A stretch of 64,000 nt of DNA from Flaviflexus huanghaiensis (GCF_014118685.1 NZ_JACFAK010000004.1:111101-175100), one strand, 5' to 3'. Positions 27,710-36,871 are shown, numbered from the stretch's first letter. The notes: generated by a model from the letters alone, not told the origin. Program-made: numbers and translations.

Positions 27710-30000
27710 TCGTCATCTCCGTCGTCTGGCTCCTCTGGCGGGGGCTCCGGTGCGGGCTCCGGTTCAGGGGCGAGCTCAGGCGGCGGTTCGGGGGCGGGCG
27801 CGGGCTCCGGAGCGGGCGCTGGTGCGGGGGCCGGCGCTGGTGCTGGAGCGGGCGCTGGCGCGGGTCGCACGGCAGGGTTATCTCGGCCCTGCGGGAGAAT
27901 TGTCACTCCGTCCCGAGACATCGTGGTCCGTAGATCGAATGTCTGAGCTGGCGTACCTTCGAGAATCCTTGAATGGTAGGCGGAGAAGACCATGGCGGGA
28001 TAGAGACCGCCGTAAACCTCGACGTGGTACTGGCCATTGATCGTCGTGTAGAACATGGAGACGTTGCCTTCCATGTGTCCGAGCCAGATCGCGGTCGCCT
28101 CAATCGGTGTGTACCCCATGAACCACGCATGGTAATCCATGTTTGCCGTGCCTGTTTTGCCAGCCGCCTCGTGTCCGGGAATGGCGGCGCGGAAGCCTGT
28201 TCCGCCCGTGTCCACAACGCTCTTGAGAGCCTCCGTCGTCGTATCGGCGACCTCTTCGTCGAGAACCCGTCCGCACGTTGGGTTGATCTCGGCGAGGACG
28301 TCGCCGTCCTGGCTCTCGATCTTCGTGAACGACATCGGCTCGCACATGATGCCGCCAGAGGCGAGTGTCGCCATCGAGACCGCGGTCGACAGCGGGGTCA
28401 CGTTGTTCGTGCCGAGTACGGCCGAGGGGCGTGGCAACAGCGGATCTCCGTTGCCGGTCTCAACACCCATCTGAGCCGCGACGTCCGTGATGTTGCACAG
28501 ATCCAGCTGCGTGGCCATGTCGATGAACGACAGGTTGACGGACTTCCGCGTCGATTCAAGAACCGTCATCATGCCGGAGCCGATGCCCTCGATATTCGAT
28601 GGGTTGTAATCATCCGCCAGGTCCGGGGCGCAGGAAATCGTCCAATCTTCGCGAGCGAATTGATTACGGGAGGCGTTCACCCGCTCCTCGAGGCTACGGC
28701 CCGAACGGATCCATTCGATCAGCGTATAGACCTTGAATGTCGAGCCTGACTGGAAGCCTTGACCGCCACCTCGGGTGACGCCAGCGTTGAGGTTGACCGT
28801 TGTCGCATTCGGGTCTTCAGCAGTGGCGCTGCCGTAGTTCGTGTTTTGAACCATCGCGACTATTTTCCCAGTCCCAGGCTCAACCGAGGACATCGCCATC
28901 TCGACTCCAGAGGGGTCGTTGACCGGCACATTGACCGTCACTGATTCGTAGGCCGCCTGCTGCTTGCCGGTGTCCAGGGTGGTGTGAATGATGAGGCCGC
29001 CGCGGTAGAGCTTGTTGAGCCGGTCTTCATGCGATTCACCCCAGGAGTCGGACGCGAGCAGGTCCTTGACGACGTAGTCGCAGAAGTAGACGGAGATGCC
29101 AGCCGACTCGCAACCGTTGACCGGTGGCGACACATTGAGCATCTCCTCGATCGGCACGTTGACCGAGTCCCGGAACTCCTCCTCAGTGATGTAGCCGAGC
29201 TCGTACATCTTGGCGAGCACGGTATCTCGGCGGGACGTCGCTTGGTCCGGGTTCGAGATCGGATTCCACCGCGCGGGTGACTGGGTGATGCCGGCAAGCA
29301 TCGCTGCCTGCGGAATGGTGAGGTCACTCGCGGGAACCGAGAAGAAGTACTGGGATGCTGCCTCAGCTCCGTACTGGGAGGGACCGAACATCGCGATGTT
29401 GATGTAGCCGGTGAGGATCTCGTCCTTCTCCATTTGCTTCTCCATCGCCATGGCGATGCGGGCCTCGGAGAGCTTGCGGGCAATCGTCCTCTCTGTCGCT
29501 GCTGCGATGAGCTCAGGATCGTTTGAATTCCGACCTTCCTCGATAAGGAGGTTCTTCACATACTGCTGGGTAATGGTCGAGCCACCGGCGAGCTGGCCGC
29601 CAGAGAAGTTGTTAAAAGCTGCACCGATGAGACCTTGCGGATCGATTCCGTTGTGGTCATAGAACCGTTCGTCCTCAATGGCGACGACTGCGTCCTTCAG
29701 GTACTGCGAAATGTCCTCAGAACCGACAACGACCCGGTTTTCCGCATAGAAGCGAGCCAGCTCTGTCCCGTCAGCAGACATGATGACGGATTGTTCGGAT
29801 GGCTCGGTGAACGTCAGCTCGGTCGGTAGGTCATCAAACAGAGAGGTGGACGCGTTTGACACTGTCCCGGTCGCCGCGACAAACGGCATCGCCAGGCCAG
29901 CCAGCACAAGGCCGCCAGCTGTGCATGCCAGGAGAAAGGCCAGCAGAGCTGACACCATCTTTGCTGGTGCCGCCTGGGAGGGTCGTTGAGTGCTCGACAT
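27706..30000 (-). CDS. ponA: Bifunctional penicillin-binding protein (class A)
   Basis: About 764 residues. One N-terminal transmembrane helix is followed by a GT51 glycosyltransferase (EDERFYDHNGIDPQG with the catalytic Glu, then GGSTITQQYVKN) and a transpeptidase with SxxK as GSTFK, SxN as KSVN and KTGTAN. It polymerises lipid II and crosslinks peptidoglycan outside the membrane. The last ~55 residues are a low-complexity Pro-Ala then Pro-Glu tail ending in Asp residues. ATG at 30000 is the family-like start; a GTG 17 codons earlier is possible. No PASTA domain is present. Confidence 0.93.
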   Translation of the reverse strand: MSSTQRPSQAAPAKMVSALLAFLLACTAGGLVLAGLAMPFVAATGTVSNASTSLFDDLPTELTFTEPSEQSVIMSADGTELARFYAENRVVVGSEDISQYLKDAVVAIEDERFYDHNGIDPQGLIGAAFNNFSGGQLAGGSTITQQYVKNLLIEEGRNSNDPELIAAATERTIARKLSEARIAMAMEKQMEKDEILTGYINIAMFGPSQYGAEAASQYFFSVPASDLTIPQAAMLAGITQSPARWNPISNPDQATSRRDTVLAKMYELGYITEEEFRDSVNVPIEEMLNVSPPVNGCESAGISVYFCDYVVKDLLASDSWGESHEDRLNKLYRGGLIIHTTLDTGKQQAAYESVTVNVPVNDPSGVEMAMSSVEPGTGKIVAMVQNTNYGSATAEDPNATTVNLNAGVTRGGGQGFQSGSTFKVYTLIEWIRSGRSLEERVNASRNQFAREDWTISCAPDLADDYNPSNIEGIGSGMMTVLESTRKSVNLSFIDMATQLDLCNITDVAAQMGVETGNGDPLLPRPSAVLGTNNVTPLSTAVSMATLASGGIMCEPMSFTKIESQDGDVLAEINPTCGRVLDEEVADTTTEALKSVVDTGGTGFRAAIPGHEAAGKTGTANMDYHAWFMGYTPIEATAIWLGHMEGNVSMFYTTINGQYHVEVYGGLYPAMVFSAYHSRILEGTPAQTFDLRTTMSRDGVTILPQGRDNPAVRPAPAPAPAPAPAPAPAPAPEPAPAPEPPPELAPEPEPAPEPPPEEPDDGDDD

Positions 30001-30217
30001 AGTGTCGAGTGTAAAGCCTTCGGTCCTTGATGTCCGAGACGGGGAGCACAATCATCACGGGTAGCTGTTCTCTTACCAGATCCGGTTGAAGAATATTGGT
30101 TTTTACGTGGCCAATTTCGCATTTCTGCTGGTGAGCGATATATTGGGGGAACAGGTGACACCGGTCACGCCAACGAAGACCGCCGGAGTCGATGACGCCT
30201 CGGGTGAAGGAGCCTTA

Positions 30218-30544
30218 ATGTCGCTTTTGTTAGAAGGACAGACATGGGCCGCGCAAGCCGCGTGCTCAAACGTAGACCCCGATAGCCTCTTCGTCAGAGG
30301 TGCCGCACAAAGACAGGTGCGTCAGGTCTGCTTCAACTGTCCCGTCCGAATCGAATGTTTAGCCGATGCGCTGGACTCGAACACGACGTATGGAGTGTGG
30401 GGCGGGCTAACCGAGCGGGAACGTCGCGCACTGCAGCGCCGCTTCCCCAACGAGCAGAACTGGTATCGCCGTTTACATAATTCGCCCGATCCGATTTCTG
30501 TTGAGCTACGCGCAGGTCGGGTGCCGCGCCTGTCGGCTCGGTAG
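30218..30544 (+). CDS. WhiB-family Fe-S transcription factor
   Basis: 108 residues with the four cluster cysteines C16, C38, C41 and C47 and the G[VI]WGG turn at 59-63, followed by a basic DNA-binding stretch (TERERRALQRRF). Such proteins respond to O2 or NO through a 4Fe-4S cluster. ATG 30218 follows GAAGGAG; the upstream open frame from a TTG is not supported. By position next to the PBP gene it corresponds to mycobacterial whiB4, but paralogue identity cannot be settled by eye. Confidence 0.92.
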   Translation: MSLLLEGQTWAAQAACSNVDPDSLFVRGAAQRQVRQVCFNCPVRIECLADALDSNTTYGVWGGLTERERRALQRRFPNEQNWYRRLHNSPDPISVELRAGRVPRLSAR

Positions 30545-30578
30545 CGATCACGCGGATCGAGTTAGGTAACCTGTTGAC

Positions 30579-30743
30579 ATGACTCAATGGGAATACATGA
30601 CAGCACCGCTCCTTATCCACAACACGAAGACAATTCTCGATAACTTCGGTCGGCAAGGCTGGGAGCTCGTGACAGTGATGCCAGGACCGCAAGGCACAGA
30701 GAACGTCGTGGCCTACTTCAAGAGGCCAAAGGAAACCGAGTGA
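30579..30743 (+). CDS. Small DUF4177-type protein
   Basis: 54 residues: MTQWEYMTAPLLIH, then GRQGWELVTVMPGPQG and a final strand with VAYFKRP. The pattern (strand, helix, GWELV, strand) is that of DUF4177. It begins 35 bases after the whiB-like stop, and its TGA overlaps the GTG start of the RidA gene by 4 bases, so the two are translationally coupled. The same small gene precedes RidA in many actinobacteria. The function is unknown. Confidence 0.85.
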   Translation: MTQWEYMTAPLLIHNTKTILDNFGRQGWELVTVMPGPQGTENVVAYFKRPKETE

Positions 30744-31204
30744 CGGCGCCAAGCGTCCGACTGGCTGAACTCGGTATCGAACTTCCCGCGGTTGCCGCTC
30801 CGCTTGCAAGCTACGTTCCGTCAAAGGTGACGGACAGTATCGTGCGAAGCTCCGGCCAGCTACCGTTCGTCAAGGGGCAGCTCTCTGCCACTGGGCGACT
30901 TGGTGGGGGAGTCTCGATCGAAGAGGGACGCCAGGCCGCTCGGGTCTGCGTCCTCAACGCGCTCGCAGCCGTTGCAGAGGCCGCAGGCGGGATCGACAAC
31001 ATTGACTCGATCGTCCACGTCACGGGCTATGTTGCCTCGGATTCGTCATTCTTTGACCAACCGGCCGTTGTCAACGGAGCCTCCGATGTGCTCGGTGAGA
31101 TCTTCGGCAACGACGGCCAACACACCCGCTCGGCGGTCGGCGTCGCCGTCTTGCCAATGAATGCGCCAGTCGAAATCGAGATCACCTGCCGGCTCACGAG
31201 CTGA
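30740..31204 (+). CDS. RidA-family protein
   Basis: A 154-residue member of the Rid (YjgF/YER057c/UK114) superfamily, which hydrolyses reactive enamines/imines or serves as a chaperone-like factor. Family features: SGQLPFVKGQL, an Asn-rich helix (VCVLNALAAVAEAAGG), VTGYVASDSSFFDQP and the C-terminal RSAVGVAVLPMNAPVEIE. A conserved Arg in HTRSAVG fits the active-site position. It is coupled to the preceding DUF4177 gene. The metallo-hydrolase gene that often follows in relatives is absent. Confidence 0.88.
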   Translation: MTAPSVRLAELGIELPAVAAPLASYVPSKVTDSIVRSSGQLPFVKGQLSATGRLGGGVSIEEGRQAARVCVLNALAAVAEAAGGIDNIDSIVHVTGYVASDSSFFDQPAVVNGASDVLGEIFGNDGQHTRSAVGVAVLPMNAPVEIEITCRLTS

Positions 31205-31277
31205 CGAACTCAACCGGCTTCTGCCCACGCGAGTGGGTCTGATCTGTTTGACCCCGGCCCACCTGGCCTCGATAAAG

Positions 31278-31311
31278 TGATGCGGTGTGACCAGAAGGTC
31301 ACACCGCATCA
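31278..31311. terminator. Bidirectional terminator between RidA and glxR
   Basis: Perfect 15-bp stem (TGATGCGGTGTGACC at 31278-31292, complement 31297-31311) with AGAA loop between convergent genes. Its TGTGA/TCACA halves are 8 bases apart, so it is not a standard Crp site. Confidence 0.75.
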
Positions 31312-31330
31312 TCGAGAATCTGACGACAGA

Positions 31331-32008
31331 CTAGGATGCGCGCTTCTCCAAGCGGCCAATCTCAATGAGTGTGACAGCCCGACCCTCGAGACGGATCCAG
31401 CCGCGGGACACGAAGTCGGCGAGGGACTTGTTGACGGTCTCGCGGGAGGCGCCAACGAGGTGGGCGATCTCCTCCTGCGTGAGGTCGTGAGCGACGTAAA
31501 CGCCCTCCTGCGTACGCTCACCGAAGCGGCGCGCGAGGTCGAGAAGAGCCTTGGCGACGCGGCCCGGAACATCAGCGAACACGAGGTCCGCCATCTGTTC
31601 ATTGGTCTTGCGCAGACGCTGCGCGAGCTGGGCGAGCATGTGCTTTGCCATGTCAGGGTTGCCATCGATGAAACGCATGAGGTCGACATGCGACAGCGCA
31701 AGCAAGGTGGTCGGTGCGACGGCAGTAGCAGACGTTGAGCGCTTGCCCTTGTCGAAGAGGGAGAGCTCGCCGATGATCTCACCCGGACCGAGGATCGCGA
31801 TGAGGTTCTCGCGCCCGTCATCGGCCGCGTGTCCGAGCTTGATCTTGCCGTCGACAATAATGAAAAGGTGTTCGCCGGAATCGCCTTCGTGGAAGAGTGA
31901 CTCGCCCCGGCGGAGGGTCTCCTCAGTCATCAGCTCGGCGAGCTGCGCTTGATCCTCCTCAGACAGGCCAGCGAAGAGCTGTACCGAACCGATGATGCTG
32001 GTCTCCAA
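31331..32008 (-). CDS. glxR: Crp/Fnr-family regulator, GlxR type
   Basis: 225 residues. The cyclic-nucleotide domain begins IIGSVQLFAGLSEEDQ and contains the phosphate-binding cassette GEIIGELSLFDKGKRSTSA with Arg and Ser-Ala. The C-terminal HTH has LTQEEIAHLVGASRETVNK and a final RGWIRLEG wing. This matches the actinobacterial global regulators GlxR and Rv3676. It is divergent from nth; the 104 bases between them contain TCACA and TGTGA half-sites pointing away from each other, possible autoregulatory contacts but not a consensus site. Confidence 0.93.
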   Translation of the reverse strand: METSIIGSVQLFAGLSEEDQAQLAELMTEETLRRGESLFHEGDSGEHLFIIVDGKIKLGHAADDGRENLIAILGPGEIIGELSLFDKGKRSTSATAVAPTTLLALSHVDLMRFIDGNPDMAKHMLAQLAQRLRKTNEQMADLVFADVPGRVAKALLDLARRFGERTQEGVYVAHDLTQEEIAHLVGASRETVNKSLADFVSRGWIRLEGRAVTLIEIGRLEKRAS

Positions 32009-32112
32009 TGCTTTCTACCTTTCGGGTTCGTCTTGACGGCGCTGACCGGACGGCCAGGGACGACAGTTCACAGATAACAGTATCCTATGTGACAGGGGGC
32101 ATAATATAATTC

Positions 32113-32805
32113 ATGACTGGCGAGAAGCAGAAATTCCCTCCCCGGCCACGGTCGAAGTCGGCCCGGATTGAGCAGGCGATGGCCGTCAATGACGCTCTCG
32201 CCGCATTCTATCCCGACGCTCGTTGCGAGCTCGATCATAGGGGTCCGCTCGAACTCTTGGTGGCGACGGTTCTTTCAGCTCAGACTACGGACGCGCGGGT
32301 TAATACAGTCACCCCCGAGCTCTTCTCGACTTTCCCCACAGCGCAGGCCTACGCGGAGGCGGACAGGGAGTCGCTTGAGTCGATCCTTCGCCCGCTTGGC
32401 TTTTACCGATCGAAGGCACGGGCACTGATCGGGATCGGCCAGGAACTCGTCGACCGATTCGACTCCGAGGTTCCGGACCGGCTCGAGGACCTTGTCACGC
32501 TTCCCGGAGTGGGTCGAAAGACCGCCAATGTCGTCCTTGGTAACGCCTTCGGCGTTCCCGGCATTACCGTCGATACCCACGTCGGTCGGCTCGCGCGGCG
32601 GCTCGGATGGTCGCGACACACGGACCCGGTCAAGGTTGAGAAAGACATCGCTGAGCTACTTCCCGAAGAGGAATGGACGATGGCGTGTCATCGGCTCATC
32701 TTCCACGGCAGACAGATCTGCGTCGCCAGGCGACCCAAGTGCGACATCTGCCCGATCACAGACCTGTGCCCGTCCTATCCGCTCATACAAGCGGGCAAGC
32801 TCTGA
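32113..32805 (+). CDS. nth: Endonuclease III
   Basis: A 230-residue bifunctional DNA glycosylase/AP lyase for oxidised pyrimidines. The helix-hairpin-helix LPGVGRKTANVVL contains catalytic K136, followed by D154 in VDTHVGR. The C-terminal 4Fe-4S loop is C-x6-C-x2-C-x5-C. A TATAAT at 32105-32110 lies only 2 bases before the ATG, so either the transcript is leaderless from a slightly later start or that hexamer is not the promoter. Confidence 0.95.
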   Translation: MTGEKQKFPPRPRSKSARIEQAMAVNDALAAFYPDARCELDHRGPLELLVATVLSAQTTDARVNTVTPELFSTFPTAQAYAEADRESLESILRPLGFYRSKARALIGIGQELVDRFDSEVPDRLEDLVTLPGVGRKTANVVLGNAFGVPGITVDTHVGRLARRLGWSRHTDPVKVEKDIAELLPEEEWTMACHRLIFHGRQICVARRPKCDICPITDLCPSYPLIQAGKL

Positions 32806-32824
32806 CCATCTGCCAGCGAACCTC

Positions 32825-33733
32825 TCAAACGCCTCGAAGGAAGTCGAGGAGGAGCCTATTGACATCTTCCGGTTGTTCTTCCTGCACGAAATGGCCAGCC
32901 TCGGGGACGACAGCATGGCTGTAAACACCGGTGACATGGCGTCCGGTGCGCGACCAGGCTCGCGCTGGCAGGAGTGGGTCCAGGTCACCTCTGATCGTCA
33001 TGACCGGTACGGCAATGCGCTGGGAAAGCTCCTCCAGGTGGCGCCTGCCAGAACGACGCCGAGCGGAGGACCACGTCCAACGCATCTGATGAACTTGAGT
33101 CTTTGCGGCGTTCGGCAGTTGCAACGCATCTACATAGTGCTGCGTGGCCTCCACCGCGCCGGTGTTCCCTGGGGCTGAGAACTCAGCGAGCACCTGTGCC
33201 AGCAGGGCCGGCTTCTGTAGCCGGCCCTTGGCGATTCTCGGAAGGAACGACATGAGGTGGTGTCGCCACGACCTGAATGTCACATGAAATCCGAGCCGGT
33301 ACGTATCGACCGGGTGTGGCGCTGAGATCGTGACGAGGCCCCTCACGAGGCTGGGCTCGCGGCTCGCCGCCGACCAGGCGAGATAACCGCCCGTGCCGCT
33401 GCCGACAAGAACAGCTTCGGATGCGCCGAGGGCGCGGATGACGCCGATGACGTCACGAGCCAGAGTTGGTGCGTCAAAGGTGTCGCGCGTGCGGTCGCTC
33501 CCTCCTGCCCCTCTGACATCCATCGCAGCCACCGCGTAACCCGCCTCAGCGAGCACCGGGATCTGCTTCCGCCATGCGTACCAGTACTGGGGGAAGCCAT
33601 GAAGAAGCAGGACGAGTGGAGTGCCCTCCTGCAGTTCACCCGCTGATGCAACGTGGAACTGCGCGCCGCTGGCTCGGACGAGTCGATGCTGCCATGGTCC
33701 GGGCAACGTCACACATGAATTATCAGCAGGCAC
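32825..33733 (-). CDS. EphE-like alpha/beta hydrolase lacking its nucleophile
   Basis: 302 residues. The oxyanion segment LLLHGFPQYWYAW and the late Asp (RGDLDPLL) and His (EAGHFVQEEQPE) are typical of the epoxide-hydrolase/haloalkane-dehalogenase branch. At the nucleophile elbow relatives read VGHDWGGYLAW or VGHSxGG; here it reads VGSGTGGYLAW, so the nucleophile Asp/Ser is replaced by Gly. It may be a non-catalytic member. GTG start at 33733, strongly marked by GAGGAGGAT; the open frame runs 137 codons further but overlaps the next gene. Position next to nth and a membrane protein matches mycobacterial ephE (from memory). Confidence 0.8.
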   Translation of the reverse strand: MPADNSCVTLPGPWQHRLVRASGAQFHVASAGELQEGTPLVLLLHGFPQYWYAWRKQIPVLAEAGYAVAAMDVRGAGGSDRTRDTFDAPTLARDVIGVIRALGASEAVLVGSGTGGYLAWSAASREPSLVRGLVTISAPHPVDTYRLGFHVTFRSWRHHLMSFLPRIAKGRLQKPALLAQVLAEFSAPGNTGAVEATQHYVDALQLPNAAKTQVHQMRWTWSSARRRSGRRHLEELSQRIAVPVMTIRGDLDPLLPARAWSRTGRHVTGVYSHAVVPEAGHFVQEEQPEDVNRLLLDFLRGV

Positions 33734-33801
33734 AATCCTCCTCAACGGGTTGCAGGCACAGGTCGCAACCTGCACCTGCACTGGGATACTCCGAGGATAG
33801 C

Positions 33802-34905
33802 CTAGGAGTCCGTCCTCCTTGCGAGTAGCACATCCCGACGGCCGAAGGCCTCCCCGCGCTCGGCACCGAGCTGACGGGCCTTGTGCGAGACGACTCCTGT
33901 CATGAGGAGGAGGAAGCCGAACACGGCGAACCTGCCCGATGCGAGGTCGTTCGTGAGGTGGTACCCAACATTGCTCGTGAAGTCGTTGTAGGACGTGAAG
34001 TCCTGCATCGCTGTGCTCTGCAGGACGTCCTGCGCGATGGTCGGAGCGAAGATCGCGACGAGTCCGACGATCGCGATGATGGCGCCGATGATGATAGGCC
34101 CAAGCGACGAGAAGCTCGCGACAAACCAAAGGACAGCGAGGCACAGGAGCGCTCCGAGTAGCTCAAGAACAACGATCCAGTCGACCGTCCCTGTGTTCCA
34201 AGCAGAATTCTTCATGCCACTGAGTCGTACTCCAGCATCGGCGACGAGATACCACGCGAGCGGAGCGAGAAGCAGGGTGGCGAAGAACACCCCGACGTGA
34301 GCCCACGCTCGACTCCGAGGCTCCTCAGGAATTGGCTCTTCGAAGGTGTGGCCAAAGTCGCGGTCAGCGGGGAAAACCGCGGATCGAGGTGCATCCGGGG
34401 GAGTGGACGCAAAGGGGCTGTCTTCATCTTGGTCGGGCGGACGTCTAAACACGGACGTGCGCGTCGGATAGGAGCCGGTGCCTGATGTGGGCGCGATAAC
34501 CGTCCTGTCCGGATTCGCGTCCGGTGCGCGAGATTCGGCAGGGGGCACCGTGACGGTCTCGTCCGGGCGCCTTACAGTCACGTCCTCACGCGAACCGAAT
34601 TCGCGCTCCCAGCGCTCGCGGTCCGACTCCGGCTTTGTCTCCTCTTCGGTTGGGTCATCATCGAGGAAGTCAGGCCGCCAGGAGCGGGTCGACTCTGTCT
34701 CGGAGTCCGCGTCAGAGGGTAGTGACGTCTCTCGTTGAAGCGGGGCAGTCGACTCGTCAGCCTGAGCATGGTCCTGCTCGTCCACTGAACTTTCGGCGCC
34801 ATCAAGGCCCGGACTGCTCGCCTCCCGTTCGGGAAGCGGGTCGAGAATATCGTCGTTGCCGTCCTCATGATCGGGGCGCGAGTAAGGATCGGTTGGTGTC
34901 GACAC
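33802..34905 (-). CDS. Membrane protein with long disordered N-terminus
   Basis: 367 residues. The first ~195 are acidic, Pro/Ser/Glu/Asp-rich and probably unstructured. Four transmembrane helices follow between about 205 and 345, with two tight helices (IIIGAIIAIVGLVAIFAP) and a positively charged cytoplasmic tail. The function is unknown; it may correspond to the Rv3669-type membrane protein adjacent to ephE. It is upstream of the hydrolase on the same strand, 68 bases apart. Start at 34905 with TAGGAGGTCACCGTG before it (AGGAGG). Confidence 0.75.
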   Translation of the reverse strand: MSTPTDPYSRPDHEDGNDDILDPLPEREASSPGLDGAESSVDEQDHAQADESTAPLQRETSLPSDADSETESTRSWRPDFLDDDPTEEETKPESDRERWEREFGSREDVTVRRPDETVTVPPAESRAPDANPDRTVIAPTSGTGSYPTRTSVFRRPPDQDEDSPFASTPPDAPRSAVFPADRDFGHTFEEPIPEEPRSRAWAHVGVFFATLLLAPLAWYLVADAGVRLSGMKNSAWNTGTVDWIVVLELLGALLCLAVLWFVASFSSLGPIIIGAIIAIVGLVAIFAPTIAQDVLQSTAMQDFTSYNDFTSNVGYHLTNDLASGRFAVFGFLLLMTGVVSHKARQLGAERGEAFGRRDVLLARRTDS

Positions 34906-34993
34906 GGTGACCTCCTAGTTGGGGATAAGTCGACGCTATAACGAACAGCACGTGAATTGTGGATCACGCGCCCGCCGTTCTACCGTTGCAGGC

Positions 34994-35791
34994 ATGGTAA
35001 CGGGTGATTCGCCACTGGTAGGAGCGCTGAGCACGCTCGGTCAGCTTCCCGAGGCGTCCGCTGGCACGGCTCGTGTCGCGCAGGCCGTGAGGTCCGTACG
35101 TTTCTCAACCGGTTTGCGGCGCGGATGGGAGGCGGCGAGAGCAGAAGCGAGCATCCATTGGGTCGTCTCCGACTGCAGGGCAGCAAACTTCGACGTGAGC
35201 GCCACGGAGCTACGCGAGCAGATCGCCCGCAACCGTGAACCGGAGCATCCTCGTGCCGCGGCGGCGTGGCGCTGTCACAGCGACGCGACCGCTGATATGC
35301 CGCCGCTCAACACACAGGACAGGGCTCCTTCCCCACCGTCGACCGTGCGCGCGATGCTTGCTGGTCTGCACCGAGACGCCTCCTCCGTAGATCCGGGCCG
35401 GCGCGAGGGTGCTGCGATCTTCTCCGTTGACGATGCTGCTCGCCAGGAGCTCATCATCGACATCGCGGAGGCGCCCGCACCTGCCATCGTCACTCTGTCG
35501 GTTCTGCTCGGCCAGTGGCTCCTTGACCCGCTGGTCGCGCGGGAGGACTCTCTCGTGCGAGATAGTTTTGTGCGTTGGCTCGGCACCATCCGCGGTTTTG
35601 AGCCGACTGGCACCGCCGTATTGGATCTTGCAGGTCTGTCGACCAAGCTGGATTCGTACGGGGCGGGGACGCCAGCGGGGATGTCGGATTGGATGTCAGC
35701 CGTGGCCGATACGTATGTCGAGGCGATGAACACCTCGCTACGGATCTCCCAGTCGATCCTCGCCGGGCGTACTGATCCCACCTTGGGCTGA
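34994..35791 (+). CDS. Hypothetical protein upstream of the tad operon
   Basis: 265 residues, soluble, Ala/Arg-rich, no recognised domain. The N-terminal third has a helical stretch (VAQAVRSVRFSTGLRRGWEAARAEASIHW); the C-terminal half is rich in helices around SVLLGQWLLDPLVARED. Similar unannotated proteins precede ssd/tad genes in actinobacteria. The start is uncertain: ATG 34994 has no good site and the frame opens 25 codons earlier. A large antisense frame (35275-36699) is a shadow. Confidence 0.6.
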   Translation: MVTGDSPLVGALSTLGQLPEASAGTARVAQAVRSVRFSTGLRRGWEAARAEASIHWVVSDCRAANFDVSATELREQIARNREPEHPRAAAAWRCHSDATADMPPLNTQDRAPSPPSTVRAMLAGLHRDASSVDPGRREGAAIFSVDDAARQELIIDIAEAPAPAIVTLSVLLGQWLLDPLVAREDSLVRDSFVRWLGTIRGFEPTGTAVLDLAGLSTKLDSYGAGTPAGMSDWMSAVADTYVEAMNTSLRISQSILAGRTDPTLG

Positions 35792-35854
35792 TTCGGTCCA
35801 CAGCCACGATTCAGGCGGCGCGTCCCGGTCCTCCGGTGGCCCGAGAATCGGGCC

Positions 35855-36871
35855 ATGAACGACAGAGTCTCCCACCGTCGCGTGCGGACCCAGCCGCTCA
35901 CGACCGTCCTGCTCCGTGCCTCAACGCCAGAGCTTGTCACCGATATCGAGCGGCTGTCGCACGTGGCGGGCGTTGATATGACAGCGATCTCGCCCGACGG
36001 TGATTCCCCGCCTGCAATCCTCACACTCGTTGAGGAGTCCGGCACGTCCCGCACCGTGCGCGCAAGCTTCAATGAGCTTTTCCAGCCGGAGTTCGCTGGC
36101 CAGCATGTGAGCGTCAACCCGCGGACTGAACCTGCCGACTTGCTCGAGCTCTTTGTGGCGGCCGGCGCGACCCAACGAGGTCGCATCGTCGGCGTTATTG
36201 GCGCCCACGGTGGGGCTGGAGCGACGGTCCTCTCCGTCATGCTCGCTCGCCAACTTGCCCAGGACGGCACGGCCTCCCTCATCGATATGGATCCGCTCTC
36301 TCCAGGCCACAGCATCCTCCTCAGCCTCGACGGCTCTGGAAAGCGATGGGCCGACATCGCCAAGGAGAGCGGGACACTCCTCCCCGGCAGACTTGTTGAT
36401 TCCCTGCCGCTATGGAAGGGGGTGCGCGTCCTGACTGCAGATGAGAGAGGAGCTGCGCCCTTCACGGGACGTTCCGGCATCCTTGCAGCCTCCGCGGTCT
36501 CGCAAGTCAGCGCCGTGACTGTCATCGATTTACCGCGGTTTGCTCTGTTGCGCCTCAACTCATCGTCCGAATGGCTGTCGTGGCTCGACCACCTCGTCAT
36601 TGTGTGTTCGGCAGGTATCACGTGCTTGGCTACTGCGCAGCGCGTGCTACCGCTCGCTCCGCAGAACCTCGACACAACTCTCGTCATCTCCGGAGTCAAA
36701 GCTGTTGGACAGGCGGAAGATGCTGGCCATCAGCTCGGCGCCGAAGCTTGCCCGCTGAGGTTCGAGCGCACCTTCGACGGAGATATCGATCATGGGATGA
36801 CGCCGGGTGACCGGCTTCGGTCCGGGTCTGCGCGCGATATCCGCCGCATCGCGACGAGGGTGCTGTCATGA
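35855..36871 (+). CDS. ssd: Ssd/TadZ-like ParA-family protein
   Basis: A 338-residue CpaE/TadZ-type protein. An N-terminal receiver-like region is followed by a MinD/ParA-like domain with a deviant Walker A loop (GVIGAHGGAGAT near 114) and LIDMDPLSPG. The mycobacterial homologue Rv3660c is called septum site-determining protein; in Tad systems TadZ places the pilus machinery. It is the first gene of the tad operon and overlaps the ATPase gene by 4 bases. Confidence 0.85.
   Translation: MNDRVSHRRVRTQPLTTVLLRASTPELVTDIERLSHVAGVDMTAISPDGDSPPAILTLVEESGTSRTVRASFNELFQPEFAGQHVSVNPRTEPADLLELFVAAGATQRGRIVGVIGAHGGAGATVLSVMLARQLAQDGTASLIDMDPLSPGHSILLSLDGSGKRWADIAKESGTLLPGRLVDSLPLWKGVRVLTADERGAAPFTGRSGILAASAVSQVSAVTVIDLPRFALLRLNSSSEWLSWLDHLVIVCSAGITCLATAQRVLPLAPQNLDTTLVISGVKAVGQAEDAGHQLGAEACPLRFERTFDGDIDHGMTPGDRLRSGSARDIRRIATRVLS

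Noticed and set aside
27700..27870. GC-rich repeats as a possible CRISPR or structural repeat
   Set aside because: They encode the Pro-Ala/Pro-Glu tail of the penicillin-binding protein. No CRISPR-like array is found anywhere in the window.
31278..31311. GlxR/Crp operator in the RidA-glxR hairpin
   Set aside because: TGTGA and TCACA are 8 bases apart instead of 6, and the position between convergent genes fits a terminator.
32825..34144. 439-residue version of the alpha/beta hydrolase
   Set aside because: The extra 137 residues overlap the membrane-protein gene in another frame; GTG 33733 with GAGGAGGAT is clearly the start.
35275..36699. 474-codon open frame on the minus strand
   Set aside because: Antisense to ssd and its neighbour; Ser/Arg/Thr-rich with no homology or ribosome site.
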